NCBI GenBank assembly: GCA_030522415.1
Contig: CM060104.1
Location: 23,580,825-23,644,824, forward strand
Source: Channallabes apus
Lineage: Eukaryota > Chordata > Actinopteri > Siluriformes > Clariidae
Length of the DNA: 64,000 nt
Reading direction: 5' to 3'
The first letter of the stretch is position 1. Every line of letters starts with the position of its first letter. This document shows, piece by piece, positions 9,883 through 20,050 of the stretch. The position numbers and the translations under genes were made by a program. The notes under the pieces are model-generated. The model saw only the letters and a program-made list of their open reading frames with translations. It was not told the origin of the DNA and made no database searches.

Positions 9883-11799
9883 ATGATGGCAGCCTCTCCG
9901 GTGGAGACTTTAGTGCTAAAGCATCCGTTGTGTGCAGAACTCATAAATAAGATCTCAAGTAAATGGCAAAAGAGAACTAAAGATATGATTACAAAATGGC
10001 CAAAGGAGGGGACATTTGATCTAGCACTGTGTTCTGAGATGGACACCTTGATAAAAAATTACAAAGCGGCAGCAAGAGAGAAAAAGCGTGTTCAGAGAGA
10101 GTTAAAAAGACAGCAGGAGAGAGAAGTCCTAGCTTTGTTTAAGCAAGAAGGGGAGGAATTGATAAGACAGAAAAAGCAAGTAAGGAAAAAGTCTAAAAAG
10201 TCAGGAAGTGAGGCCCGTAGTAGCGACATAGAAGCTGTGGTTACACCACCTCCGTATGTACAAACTGAGGGTCATTTTCCGATGCTTAAGGGCATGGTGG
10301 GAGTTTCTGGTGAGATGAAATTGGAAGGTCCTGTAGAATTAGAAGAAGATTATGAAGAGTCGGGTGTGAAGTTGAGAAAGAGGCAAGATAGGAAAGAGCA
10401 TAGAGAGAAAAACACACCATTAGATTGTTACAAGGAGGTAAGGGCAGATCTACAGAGAGTGAAAAGGGTGTATGGGAAGGAAGATACGATAGAGGAACAG
10501 GAAAAGATGCAGGCAAGTGGAGGGAAGATAGACAGGAGTGTTAAAACACCAGTAAGAAGTCAGATAGGTACAACATTGGGGACTGGGCATAGACCATTGT
10601 GCAGTGAGAAAGATGAAGAGGAGGAGGAGGAGGATCTGTCATTTAACATGGGCAGTTGGAAACAGGGAAGGAACACGGGTAAACTTAGACACCTAGCTCC
10701 ACAATTCCCAATTTTAATTAAAGGCGCTCGGGGACAATACATTCCATGGGCAACGCAAGATCTCGAGGGGCTTGTCAACCGGCTGCCAAGCATCCTGGAA
10801 GGTGCGAGTAAATGGATACGATGTTTAGAGGAAGAAACATCTGGCAAACTCTTGTCGGTGGGAGACATTAAAGCTTTACTGGCAAGGATTGTGGGGGTAG
10901 GGAAATTGTAGGGAAAAGTTCTCCATTCTTCTGACCTGAGTGAGGCTGTGGATACATATCATATGGATGGAACTGTTTTTGATGCTTATCGTCCGTCTGT
11001 GTGGCATGCCTTGCGTGCAGAGTATCCCACGAGGGTTGACCCAAAAGCATTAAAAGGTGAACAGTTAGAAGACACAGAGAATCCAACGCTGTACATTCAG
11101 AAGCAGTTAAAGAAATGGAAGCAAGAGACTGAAAGTGATCCTGAGGGAGATGCACTGTTGTCTACGCTGTTCAGACAAACCATAGTAAATGCTATGCCTC
11201 AACCAGTGAAAAGTAAACTGGAAGATGTGGTCGGCTTAACTTCTAAATCACACAAAGAGTTCTGTGATCACGTCTCACATGCTGTTGAACAGTATAGGAA
11301 AAATGAGCAGAAGTTGAAAGCCCAAGAAAAAGAGTTGCAAAGGAAATTGACTCAATTACAGCTTGAAGAACTAACAAAGAGGAACAAGAAAAAGGTCCAA
11401 GCTACCCTAAGAACAGATGAAGCCGAGGAATTGTCTGTGAGGGCCCTAAGTAATCCAACACCCACAGTCCAGCAGGCTGCATCCACTGCGATGATGTCAC
11501 CAGCTGCAGTTTCTCCAAACTCAAACCAGATGCCTGCGCCTGTCGTTAACGTTTTCACACAAAGGCCAGTCCAGAGGGAGTGGAGAGCCAGTCAACAACC
11601 TAGAGGACAAAGAAATCCTCAGTCGAACTTCCCCCCAGGCGTGTGCTGGGGGTGTGGACAAGCTGGACACAACCGGTCAAATTGCCTCTCACATCCATGG
11701 CGTCAGAACCCAAGGGGTGCGGCGGTGGGCGGGTGGCAGCAGCCTCCTCGAGATAGAGTTGAACCCATTAATCCGTGGGCCCCTAGTCAGGGGTGTTAG
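9883..11799 (+). CDS. Gag polyprotein, with one internal amber codon
   Basis: One reading frame runs from the ATG at 9883 to a UAG at 11,797, broken by a UAG at 10,909-10,911. The first part (342 residues) has a basic, coiled N-terminus (residues 60-110), a PPPY late-budding motif at residues 122-125, an acidic run and the start of a gammaretrovirus-like capsid around residues 272-335. After the stop, the frame continues with the rest of capsid, a charged helix rich in K/E/Q, a proline/glutamine-rich stretch and one CCHC zinc knuckle (C-x2-C-x4-H-x4-C, 11,644-11,685). The N-terminus is Met-Met-Ala, so it lacks the Met-Gly start needed for myristoylation. Gag forms the virus particle and binds the genome. 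This copy would give a truncated product unless the stop is read through. Confidence 0.88.
11797..11799 (+). promoter_or_regulatory. Gag terminator, candidate readthrough stop
   Basis: UAG in the same frame as pol, followed by an open frame of 11 codons to the first pol methionine and then onwards. This is the arrangement used by murine leukaemia virus and other gamma/epsilon retroviruses, where a few percent of ribosomes read through to make Gag-Pol. A downstream pseudoknot was not tested. Confidence 0.7.
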
Positions 11800-14700
11800 A
11801 GGTGCCCAGAGAATCCTACCGGGGAGAACCAATTGCCTATTTTGACAACTAGTGCAGAACAAGAACCCATGTTACATATTGAGGTTGACGGTAAAAGTAC
11901 ACCCATGTTAGTTGATACAGGAGCGGTTTATACATGCTTAAATTTAAGTCATGCCTCTCATCTCCCCATGTCTGGAAAATTTGCCAAGACAGTAGGATTC
12001 TCGGGTAAAAAGCAGTTGATCCCTATGACCGCTCCAGTCCGTCTACAAACAAACAATAAAAGTGTGACTATACCTGTATTAGTCTCAAGTCAGACACCGG
12101 TTAATTTATTAGGAAGAGATGCATTATGTAAATTAGGACTGCAAATATGGTGTTCTCCAGAAGGGGTGTACGTCGACTTGACAGGTATTAAAAATCAAAT
12201 GGTAATGTCTGAGCCACATGCAAATGTGTATTGGATAGGACAGCTGGAAAAAGATGTCAGTCAAATAATTCATAAGTGGGGAAAATTCATTAAAGCACAG
12301 ATTCCTGAAGCACAGCTACCCTGTTCGGCTTTTCACTGTACAATGATGTATGACAAATCTAAGGATACTGAATTAGAACGGAAATGGCAGGAAGAGACAA
12401 AAGGGAACAAGGTTGAATTAATTACACAACACATCATCATAGGTAGGCAAGGAGCAGCTATCAGTGTAGATGAGTGTGATTTTGTAAAGACGTGGTTTAA
12501 TGTAACTGATTCTGTTCCTCATGTGACATTGTATGTAGGACAAAACAGCAGTTCAAAGGACTTAGGACCAATGATGAAGGAAGCTACAGAAGTCCAGTGG
12601 GAGTCAACCATTAACCCGTTGATTTTTCATTCTGCAGATAAGAACTACATCAAGGTCTTGTGTGGTAATAGTTTAATTGGTACTCCTCAGGAAGTTGTGG
12701 TTAGCAGCAAGTCACAGACACAAATGGCATCAGCATCAGAGGTAGTTGAGACGGCTGAAGATGAGTTGTATAGGCAAATGGAAAGTCAAGTCCCATCTGA
12801 ATTATGGTCACGGCATGATACAGATGTAGGCCTAATTAAATCAGCCAGCCCAATTCATGTACAGCTTAAACCAAATGTAAAACTGCCCAGAGTAAGACAA
12901 TATCCTTTGCGACCTGAGGCAGAAGCTGGAATAAAAAACACAATTGAAGGTCTTGTTAAAGCATCTGTGCTGGAAGAGACAACGAGTTGTTGTAATACTC
13001 CAATTTTCCCGGTGATAAAGCCAGGTACAAATAAATGGCGTCTTGTGCATGATTTGCGTGCAATTAATAATATAACAGAGGATTATCCAGCAGATGTTCC
13101 AAATCCACACACACTGCTAACCAATGTCCCTCCCGAAGCCAGATATTTCACTGTAATAGATCTTTGTTCTGCCTTTTTCAGTATTCCAGTGGCGGAAGAG
13201 AGTAGGTACTTGTTTGCGTTTACATATGCTGGTAAACAATATACGTACCGACGCATGGCACAAGGATATCGTCATGCCCCACATATATTTAATCAGGTAT
13301 TGAAAGCTGATTTGGCAGATTTAATGATAGAAAGTAATCTAGTGCAATATATGGATGACTGTTTAATATGCTCGTCATCATTAGATGCATGCCACAGGGA
13401 TTCCATTAAGGTACTCAGCAAGCTAGGGCAGGGAGGTCATAAAGTGTCTAAAGCTAAACTGCAATACTGCAAGCCTCAAGTTGAATATTTAGGCCGGCTA
13501 ATTTCACATGGTACAATAGCCGTAGCGCCTACTCAATTAGAAGGCATAAGTAAAGCACCGTTACCACAAACAGTTAAACAGTTGATGACTTTCCTAGGCC
13601 TAACAGGTTTCAGTGCTGACTGGATTGAGGAATATGCTGTAAAAACTGCTCCAATGAGGGAGATAATGAGAGAAGAAAGACTGCAAAATTTAAGTGCTCC
13701 ATTAAAATGGAACACAGATGCACGGTTAGCATTTGAGTCCATCAAGAAAGAAATGCAAACAGCTCCTACATTAGGTATACCGGATTATACCAAACCGTTT
13801 CATCTATATGTGGCTAACCGAGCTGATGGATATGCCTCAGCTGTGTTGATGCAGGAAACCTGCAGTGGAAGAAGAAAACAGCCCTTAGCTTACTACAGCA
13901 CTAAGCTAGATAATGTAGCACAAGGCTACCCACCTTGCTACCAACAGGGGCTAGCAGCTGTACATTATGCATATGACAAAGCATCCACATTGACTATGGG
14001 TTACCCGGTAACCATCTACACGCATCATAAAGTGGTAGAATTAATAGAACAGGGAAAATTTGTTCTTACTCAAGCACGTATTCTAGCATATTCTTCACTG
14101 CTCACATATCCCGACATTACCATAAAGAGATGTGACACAGTTAACCCAGCTGAATTGGTTCCTTTAGCGTACGAAGGAGTGCCTCATGATTGTGTGGCGA
14201 ATTCACTGGCATTTACTCGGTTACGACCTGATCTTGAATCTAAGCCTATAGCTGAAGTGGAAGTGACTTATTTTGTTGATGGATCTAGCTTTAGAGATCA
14301 TGTAGGTAGTCACACAGGGTATTCAGTAGTGATGAAGGATGGAGAAGATTTTAAACCTATCCTATCTCAGCATTGTTCACAACCATGTTCTGCTCAGTTA
14401 GCTGAGTTGAAATCGCTCACCGCTGCTTGTCAATTAGCCAAAGGGCTAGTGGCAAATATTTTTACAGATTCAGCTTATTCGCATGGTGTATGTCATCTGT
14501 TTGGAGCAGTATGGAAGCAAAGAGGGTTTAAAAGGAGTGACGGAACGCCCATTCAACATGCTGAGCAAATAGGTAAACTAATGTCTGCTATGATGCTACC
14601 AAAACGATTGGCTATCATTAAATGTCAGGCCCATAAAAAGGGGAATGATTATGTTACTAAGGGTAACAACATAGCAGACTTAGAAGCAAAGCGTGCATCG

Positions 14701-16119
14701 AAGTGTCAACTAGCTGTGCAAGCGCCCGTGGTCCTTATAGAACCGCAGCCACAGTTGGAGGATATTATTCGGATTCAAAATCAAGCAGGTCCATACGAAC
14801 ACTCTATGTGGCTCCAGAGGGGAGCTCAGAAAGATGCACAAGGTATTTGGCGTTCACATGAGGGTTTGATCATAGCACCCACAGCTTTGTTGAACATTTT
14901 GATTTCAGATGCTCATGGATTCGACCATTGTGCTAGAGGAGAAGTGGTGAGAAAAATCAAGCAACAAGGGTATTGGACTCCATATCTGCATGCTATGGTT
15001 GATGAGTTCCTAGCTTCATGTGAGATATGTGCTAAACATAACGTCAGAAAGGGAACAGCGACACCTATTGGCCATATACCGGTACCTGAAGGACCTTTTA
15101 AGCATTTGGTTATGGATTATGTGGACATGATAAAGTATGCTCGAGGCAAAAGATATATGCTTGTGATAATTGACAGATTTAGTAGATGGGTAGAAGCAAT
15201 ACCATCTGCAGATGAAGGGTCAGGAACAGTTGTCAAATTCCTCACAAGGGAAGTGATACCTAGGTTTGGAATTCCGTCAGAAATCAGTTCAGACAATGGA
15301 TCAGCGTTCATTCAGAAAACTGTAAAGCAAGTACTACAACAGTTAAGAATAAAGCAAAGATTTGGGTGTGTCTATCATCCACAGTCCCAGGGTATAGTGG
15401 AGAGAATAAACGGCACCCTCAAAGCCAAGCTTAATAAGATTTGTGCTAGTACAAAACTTAACTGGGTTGATGCTTTACCGCTTGCACTAATGAGCTATCG
15501 CATGCAAACTAACAGAAACACTCACTTAACCCCGCATGAAATGCTTACGGGTCGACCCATGCCTGTGCCATTCTGTAGAGGGCCATATAAAGGGCCACCG
15601 CTAGAACAATTGCAACTGGAACTCAGATCATATATGAAGAAACTAACTGCCATACATAAAGCAATCTTTGTGCAGGAAAAGAACAAGGAGACGGAGGAAG
15701 AGAAAGACGCTCCGTGTCCCATCACTCCAGGAGACCAGGTCTATCTGCGAGTGTTCAGGCGAAAGTGGCATGAGCCGAGGAGAGAAGGTCCTTACAATGT
15801 TGTAGCAGCCACTCCTACAGCAGTCCAAGTGGAAGGCAAAACCACCTGGTATCATTTAAACCATTGCACGAGAGTCCCTAAAGTAAGTAAGGGAACAGGT
15901 GCAGAAGAAGAGGACCCACCCAACGACAGTGAAAACCCACAGGGTCTTGAAATCTGTGTGAAAGGGGTGGAGGAAATAAAGCAGAAAAATGGGGAAGATA
16001 AAGTGGATAGCAAACCTAATGATCATTATCTTTCAGGTATTACACCAAGCCGTGGTCAGCTCACCTGTACACAGCTCCAATCAGACTTCCCAAGAATTAA
16101 GTTTACAACAGTTGACTAG
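11800..16119 (+). CDS. Pol polyprotein (protease, 2H-like domain, RT, RNase H, integrase)
   Basis: Numbering is from the methionine at 11,833 (1428 residues). Protease: DTG at 28-30. Residues about 125-290 are an insert not found in standard pol genes, with two H-x-T motifs at 168-170 and 230-232. Reverse transcriptase about 340-600, with YMDD at 506-509. RNase H has D816, E858, D879 and D949. Integrase: zinc-binding H1028, H1032, C1063 and C1066, then the catalytic triad D1095, D1154 and E1190 (D,D-35-E). The frame is fully open. Protein would be made by readthrough from gag. The 3' end overlaps env by 131 bp in another frame. Confidence 0.93.
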   Translation, partial: RCPENPTGENQLPILTTSAEQEPMLHIEVDGKSTPMLVDTGAVYTCLNLSHASHLPMSGKFAKTVGFSGKKQLIPMTAPVRLQTNNKSVTIPVLVSSQTPVNLLGRDALCKLGLQIWCSPEGVYVDLTGIKNQMVMSEPHANVYWIGQLEKDVSQIIHKWGKFIKAQIPEAQLPCSAFHCTMMYDKSKDTELERKWQEETKGNKVELITQHIIIGRQGAAISVDECDFVKTWFNVTDSVPHVTLYVGQNSSSKDLGPMMKEATEVQWESTINPLIFHSADKNYIKVLCGNSLIGTPQEVVVSSKSQTQMASASEVVETAEDELYRQMESQVPSELWSRHDTDVGLIKSASPIHVQLKPNVKLPRVRQYPLRPEAEAGIKNTIEGLVKASVLEETTSCCNTPIFPVIKPGTNKWRLVHDLRAINNITEDYPADVPNPHTLLTNVPPEARYFTVIDLCSAFFSIPVAEESRYLFAFTYAGKQYTYRRMAQGYRHAPHIFNQVLKADLADLMIESNLVQYMDDCLICSSSLDACHRDSIKVLSKLGQGGHKVSKAKLQYCKPQVEYLGRLISHGTIAVAPTQLEGISKAPLPQTVKQLMTFLGLTGFSADWIEEYAVKTAPMREIMREERLQNLSAPLKWNTDARLAFESIKKEMQTAPTLGIPDYTKPFHLYVANRADGYASAVLMQETCSGRRKQPLAYYSTKLDNVAQGYPPCYQQGLAAVHYAYDKASTLTMGYPVTIYTHHKVVELIEQGKFVLTQARILAYSSLLTYPDITIKRCDTVNPAELVPLAYEGVPHDCVANSLAFTRLRPDLESKPIAEVEVTYFVDGSSFRDHVGSHTGYSVVMKDGEDFKPILSQHCSQPCSAQLAELKSLTAACQLAKGLVANIFTDSAYSHGVCHLFGAVWKQRGFKRSDGTPIQHAEQIGKLMSAMMLPKRLAIIKCQAHKKGNDYVTKGNNIADLEAKRASKCQLAVQAPVVLIEPQPQLEDIIRIQNQAGPYEHSMWLQRGAQKDAQGIWRSHEGLIIAPTALLNILISDAHGFDHCARGEVVRKIKQQGYWTPYLHAMVDEFLASCEICAKHNVRKGTATPIGHIPVPEGPFKHLVMDYVDMIKYARGKRYMLVIIDRFSRWVEAIPSADEGSGTVVKFLTREVIPRFGIPSEISSDNGSAFIQKTVKQVLQQLRIKQRFGCVYHPQSQGIVERINGTLKAKLNKICASTKLNWVDALPLALMSYRMQTNRNTHLTPHEMLTGRPMPVPFCRGPYKGPPLEQLQLELRSYMKKLTAIHKAIFVQEKNKETEEEKDAPCPITPGDQVYLRVFRRKWHEPRREGPYNVVAATPTAVQVEGKTTWYHLNHCTRVPKVSKGTGAEEEDPPNDSENPQGLEICVKGVEEIKQKNGEDKVDSKPNDHYLSGITPSRGQLTCTQLQSDFPRIKFTTVD
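12334..12528 (+). other. 2H-phosphoesterase-like segment inside pol
   Basis: The two H-x-T motifs (FHCTM at 12,331-12,345 and PHVTL at 12,517-12,531) are 62 residues apart. Each sits in a beta-strand-like hydrophobic context, with a helix-like ELERKWQEE segment between. That is the signature of 2H phosphoesterases, enzymes that cleave cyclic or 2',5'-linked phosphodiesters. The spacing is a little short compared with cellular members. The assignment rests on motif pattern only, and it could instead be a structural insert of unknown fold. Confidence 0.45.
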
Positions 16120-17752
16120 GCCTAACAAGATAACAGTGTCCCTCCATACACAAAATATAACTTCTCAAACTTTCATTAAGAGACAAAATGACCTAAAACT
16201 AGCACCCATAAAGCCTCAATTAAATGTTGGTCAAAAAGTTCTTAGTAATAAAACTGTTGGCAGGAAAATAAAAGAAAAACTCTTAAACATAGCTCAAGGT
16301 AATGAGTGGTATAAATGGGCTGCCTACACAGCCAAGGAAAACAAAATAACTAGTTGTTTAATTTGCACTCCATCCCCATTAAGGAAGGTTATAGTAGTAC
16401 CTAATCCATATGACTTTAGACATTGTGCAGAGTTTACTCAAAATTTTTGTCATCTGCATGTCTTCCGACGTCCACTGTGTCCAGCAGAATGTTTGGCAAT
16501 ATTAAGTAGTCCAGATTACTTCAATAACTACCATACACCTGAATGGGGAGAATGGTGTCAGCAGTTGGATATAAGAATTGAAGAACAAAAGATAGAATTC
16601 CCCTCTGAGTATGAAATAGATTATACACTTGAGTATGAATGTTTCAATAAAACAGTAGGAAATCATAGTGTGGGGGAATTTCAGGGTAATTGTATGATAA
16701 TGTGGCACTTGGACACTGACTCTTTTACACGAACGGACGTTCATAAGAAAACAATACTTCATGCAACAGTCACAATGCAAGGGAATATCACTATAACACA
16801 TAGCTGCATGAACCAAACATTATTGTTTCCACTAAAGTTCCGGTATAATGACCAATCAGTACCAGTAGCTGATTTTTTCTGGCTTTGTGGGGGAACACTA
16901 TTGAGGGCAACATTACCAAAACGTTGGAAAGGTATCTGTGCTAGAGTCCGGATGATCCAGGAAATGTCAATAGCGGGTTGGGACATAGAACAGCCGGTGA
17001 TGGGTAACTCAGAAGCCAATCATAGAGTGAAGAGGGCTTACCAACCTGATCCCAACGTGTATATAGACTCAGTAGGACAACCCAGAGGTATACCTAATGA
17101 ATTTAAAGCCAGAGATGAGGTAAAATCTGGATTTGAGTCAATTTTTATATGGATAACACCTAACAAAAATGCTGAATGGATTAATTATATTTTCTATAAT
17201 CAACAGAGATTTATTAATTACACAGAAGATGCTTTGGCTGCATTAGGAGAGCAATTAGTGGCTACTAGTACAATGACCTGGCAAAATAGACAAGCACTAA
17301 ACTGGTTATTGGCTGAGAAAGGAGGTGTGTGCATTCTGTTTGGTGATCAATGTTGTACTTATATTCCTAACAATACAGCGCCTGATGGGACTTTTACCAA
17401 AGCCATGAATCAACTTAAAAATCTGAGACGGGAAGTAACTGAAAATGCTGGAAGGGATAATAAAATATGGGACTGGCTAGATCTGAAACTGGGAGCTTGG
17501 GGAGCATGGTTTGCTAAATTTGGTATGTTCTTGGGATTTGCTATATTAATAGGAGGATTGTTGTTTTGTTGTGTACTTCCTATATTAAAGTCCTTGGTCA
17601 TAAAAGCTACAGTTCAACAAATGGAGGTGTTAAAGTGGCAAGATGAGAAAATACCCCTAACCTATGATAAAGACATTTACAGCTCAGACTGTGATTCCCA
17701 AGAATCAGGAGGAGATTCAGGCACCTCGGACGAGGACGAAGAAGATGATTAA
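15989..17752 (+). CDS. Env glycoprotein precursor
   Basis: 587 residues, fully open. Residues 1-24 look like a signal peptide. The surface part has CLIC (CXXC) at 123-126, many N-glycosylation sites and a furin-type RVKR site at 346-349. The transmembrane part has a conserved-looking GVC-ILFGDQ-CC motif (CX6CC, C448 to C456), preceded by a gamma-type immunosuppressive-like segment. A membrane anchor lies at about 513-533 and an acidic 54-residue tail ends in DEDEEDD. CXXC with CX6CC indicates the gamma-type, covalently linked SU-TM design. No clearly hydrophobic fusion peptide directly follows the cleavage site. The start is the first ATG in frame with the signal peptide and overlaps the pol 3' end. 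Confidence 0.92.
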   Translation: MGKIKWIANLMIIIFQVLHQAVVSSPVHSSNQTSQELSLQQLTRPNKITVSLHTQNITSQTFIKRQNDLKLAPIKPQLNVGQKVLSNKTVGRKIKEKLLNIAQGNEWYKWAAYTAKENKITSCLICTPSPLRKVIVVPNPYDFRHCAEFTQNFCHLHVFRRPLCPAECLAILSSPDYFNNYHTPEWGEWCQQLDIRIEEQKIEFPSEYEIDYTLEYECFNKTVGNHSVGEFQGNCMIMWHLDTDSFTRTDVHKKTILHATVTMQGNITITHSCMNQTLLFPLKFRYNDQSVPVADFFWLCGGTLLRATLPKRWKGICARVRMIQEMSIAGWDIEQPVMGNSEANHRVKRAYQPDPNVYIDSVGQPRGIPNEFKARDEVKSGFESIFIWITPNKNAEWINYIFYNQQRFINYTEDALAALGEQLVATSTMTWQNRQALNWLLAEKGGVCILFGDQCCTYIPNNTAPDGTFTKAMNQLKNLRREVTENAGRDNKIWDWLDLKLGAWGAWFAKFGMFLGFAILIGGLLFCCVLPILKSLVIKATVQQMEVLKWQDEKIPLTYDKDIYSSDCDSQESGGDSGTSDEDEEDD

Positions 17753-18326
17753 TGATGAGCCATGCCTTGGGTGAAAGCACTGGCCTAGCCTCTCCCCAAA
17801 GGCGACCCTCTACGATACGCAAAGTATCTGGGTTGAAGTTCTTACATTATGACCCGGCTGTTCAACATTATATATGCTTTAACCATTGTACTGTATTATG
17901 CATGCTTCATTTTAGACTGTATAAGATGTCCAGGTTATTTAGGTTAGTGTAATCCTAGAAAAATCATTATATTAATTACATATTCATGTTATGTTATTGT
18001 GTAATTGTATGTTCCATTGTAGGTTATATGATTATCTAATTGATGTAATCCTAGAAAATCACAGTATTAAGTACATGTTCATGTCATGTCATTGAGTAAT
18101 GGGACGTACGATGTCATGGAGATCGAGTCTTTTACTCCTATTCCTAGTCAAGTGTGGAAGGAGAGGTTTGGCCGATTCTCCACTAGAGGGCGAATCCATG
18201 GGTCGGTCATTGATAAAAGTCCAGTGATTTAATTGAATCACTAGATTAGTGTAAGAAGGGCTGGCACATGGATTTGCACTCCAGATAACATTTATTATGG
18301 GACTTGTCAGCCCCAGAGGGGGGATG
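17753..18326 (+). other. ERV 3' untranslated region and polypurine tract
   Basis: A 574-bp region between env and the 3' LTR. It contains two similar stretches around TGTAATCCTAGAAAA-TCA (near 17,948 and 18,044), and a purine-rich AGAGGGGGGA at about 18,315-18,324 directly before the LTR, the expected polypurine tract priming plus-strand synthesis. No accessory ORF is evident. Confidence 0.75.
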
Positions 18327-18698
18327 TGTAGAATAAGTTTGTTTAGATTTTATGTGATTTACTTATACTTTAATTACTCTTAAGAAATAGAAGGTATCCC
18401 AGTTGGAAATAATCAGGGGTATGCGTGCGAAGCTAGACATGTCTGGAAAATATGCTTGCACAAGGAATTTGATATATACATTGAGTCCCCAAGAACGGAT
18501 AGGCCTAACAAGGTCCAGATGTTTGGAATGACATCATTGCCTATAGAATGTATCCCTTTGTCTGGGATGCCTATATAATGGGGGGAATGCTAGCGATCGG
18601 TGTGACTCTGGCAGCCTCGCCCGGCCGGTATTGCATGATAAATAAAGGCCGTTATCTTCTGAAACCAAAGCCTGAGTCTTCAATTAATTTCCACGACA
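18327..18698 (+). repeat. ERV 3' LTR
   Basis: Same 372 bp as the 5' LTR, without a difference that I can see. TATATAA at 18,572-18,578 and AATAAA at 18,641-18,646. GGTG follows immediately, completing the target duplication. Confidence 0.93.
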
Positions 18699-18754
18699 GG
18701 TGCTGCTCTCATTTCCTGTAGTATAGCTCATAGTCTCAGAAGAGGTCTAGTTAA
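18699..18754 (+). mobile_element. L2-type LINE ORF1 remnant, 3' part
   Basis: Continuation of the ORF1 fragment from before the retrovirus, reading GAALISCSIAHSLRR. It is cut after CTAGTTAA by the next LTR element. The copy at 30,747 runs on past this point, which fixes the junction. Confidence 0.75.
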
Positions 18755-19120
18755 TGTCACACACACCCGTGCTGCGACCGACACTAGGACCCGGAAGTAA
18801 GTTGGTCGCAAACCAGGAAGTATAAGAGGAGTAAACAAGCCATAGCTCTTCACTCTGTCATTGAGTTTGCCCATGTTCGTTCAGGTCGTTTCTCTGCTAA
18901 ACCGTGAGTACTCACTTTATTGGGTTATCTTTCTGATTCGAGTGTGTGTTTATAGGACGCGGGTTAAATTTGTGTTTTTCCCTTGCTCCGAGTCCTTAGA
19001 CTAAATCGCGTGGTTATCCTGCCTACTCGCTTGCTTCCCCGTTTGGGTTTACCATCCACGCTACATTGGGCTAACCGCTAAGGCTACGTCTTCAGGTCCA
19101 CGCAGGTTAGTTCTGACAGA

Positions 19121-20050
19121 ATGACAGAGTCCGTCGCGGTGAACCCAGCGGATCATGCGCACCTCTGCGATGTGGTGGATCGGCATGCCGCGCTCATCGA
19201 TAGACTAACCGGAGAGCTCGCTCACGTCGTGGAGGCCGCAGCGCCGCATTACCCCTCCCCCCCTTCTGATGTTTTTCTTTCTTTACCTGAGAAATGGAAC
19301 GGCACGGACGGGAAGTGTAGTGTGTTTTTAACAGCACTGGATCTGGTGTTTGAGTTTAATTCCACCAAATACTCCACCGATCGGCTACGCATTGCTCTCC
19401 TCGTTTCGTTGCTATCAGGGCAGGCAGCAGAGTGGGCCACGGCAGTTCTTCGAGCCAATACGGACCTCGCCTATTCATATAAAGAATTCACCCGCCAACT
19501 CAAACTCACTTTTGAACACCCTGCGGGCGAGGTGGAGACCGACACAAAACTTTATCACCTACGGCAGGGAGGATTGTCCGTGAGCCGATACACGGCGGAG
19601 TTTCATACCCTCGCCGTGCAAACCTCCTGGGGAGACGCCACGCTCCGGACGTCCTACTTCGAGGGACTGGCCTCGCGAATAAAGGACGAACTCGTTGGAC
19701 GGGAGATTCCATCCACTCTGGAAGTGTTAATCCAGCTCTCGCTCCGCATCGACCAACGCCTCCTCTCCCATCCCAAGCCAGCCCCGAGGACCCTGCCACC
19801 TACTTCCACCTTTCCCGACATACCGTCACACCCTCCTGTTGTCTTCACCACTTCGACCACTGGACATGTCGGTTCTCCACCTCCTGCCGTGGTTAACACT
19901 GGAGCTGGGGAACCCATGCAATTAGGGCGCGCCTCTCTGACCACTGCAGAACGAGAACGACGCTTCAGAGAAGGGCTGTGTGCATATTGTGGGTCGGCAG
20001 AACATCATCGGGCCATATGTCCACGTCGCCAGGGAAACGCTCGAGCCATC
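19121..20050 (+). CDS. Ty3/Gypsy gag
   Basis: The ORF from the ATG at 19,121 encodes a capsid-like helical region (LPEKWNG, VFLTALDLVF, SLLSGQAAEWA, ESYKEFT-like and YFEGL-type motifs of the retrotransposon gag family). A proline-rich linker and one CCHC knuckle, CAYCGSAEHHRAIC, follow. It forms the intracellular particle of the retrotransposon. The frame stays open to 20,254, but the downstream part is antisense to protease coding sense, so I end gag shortly after the knuckle. Confidence 0.75.

Larger units (their letters stand above)
7988..18698 (+). mobile_element. Endogenous retrovirus, nearly intact
   Basis: A complete provirus: LTR, primer-binding site, long leader, gag, pol, env, polypurine tract, LTR. 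Both LTRs are 372 bp and I find no difference between them by eye, so insertion was recent. GGTG flanks both ends, and the intact target is seen in the paralogous L2 copy near 30,815. The gag-pol arrangement, with pol in the same frame behind a UAG, and the CX6CC envelope point to a gamma/epsilon-like fish retrovirus. The one break I see is an in-frame amber codon in gag at 10,909-10,911. Total length is 10.7 kb, which is long, owing to a 1.5-kb leader and an extended pol. Confidence 0.93.
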
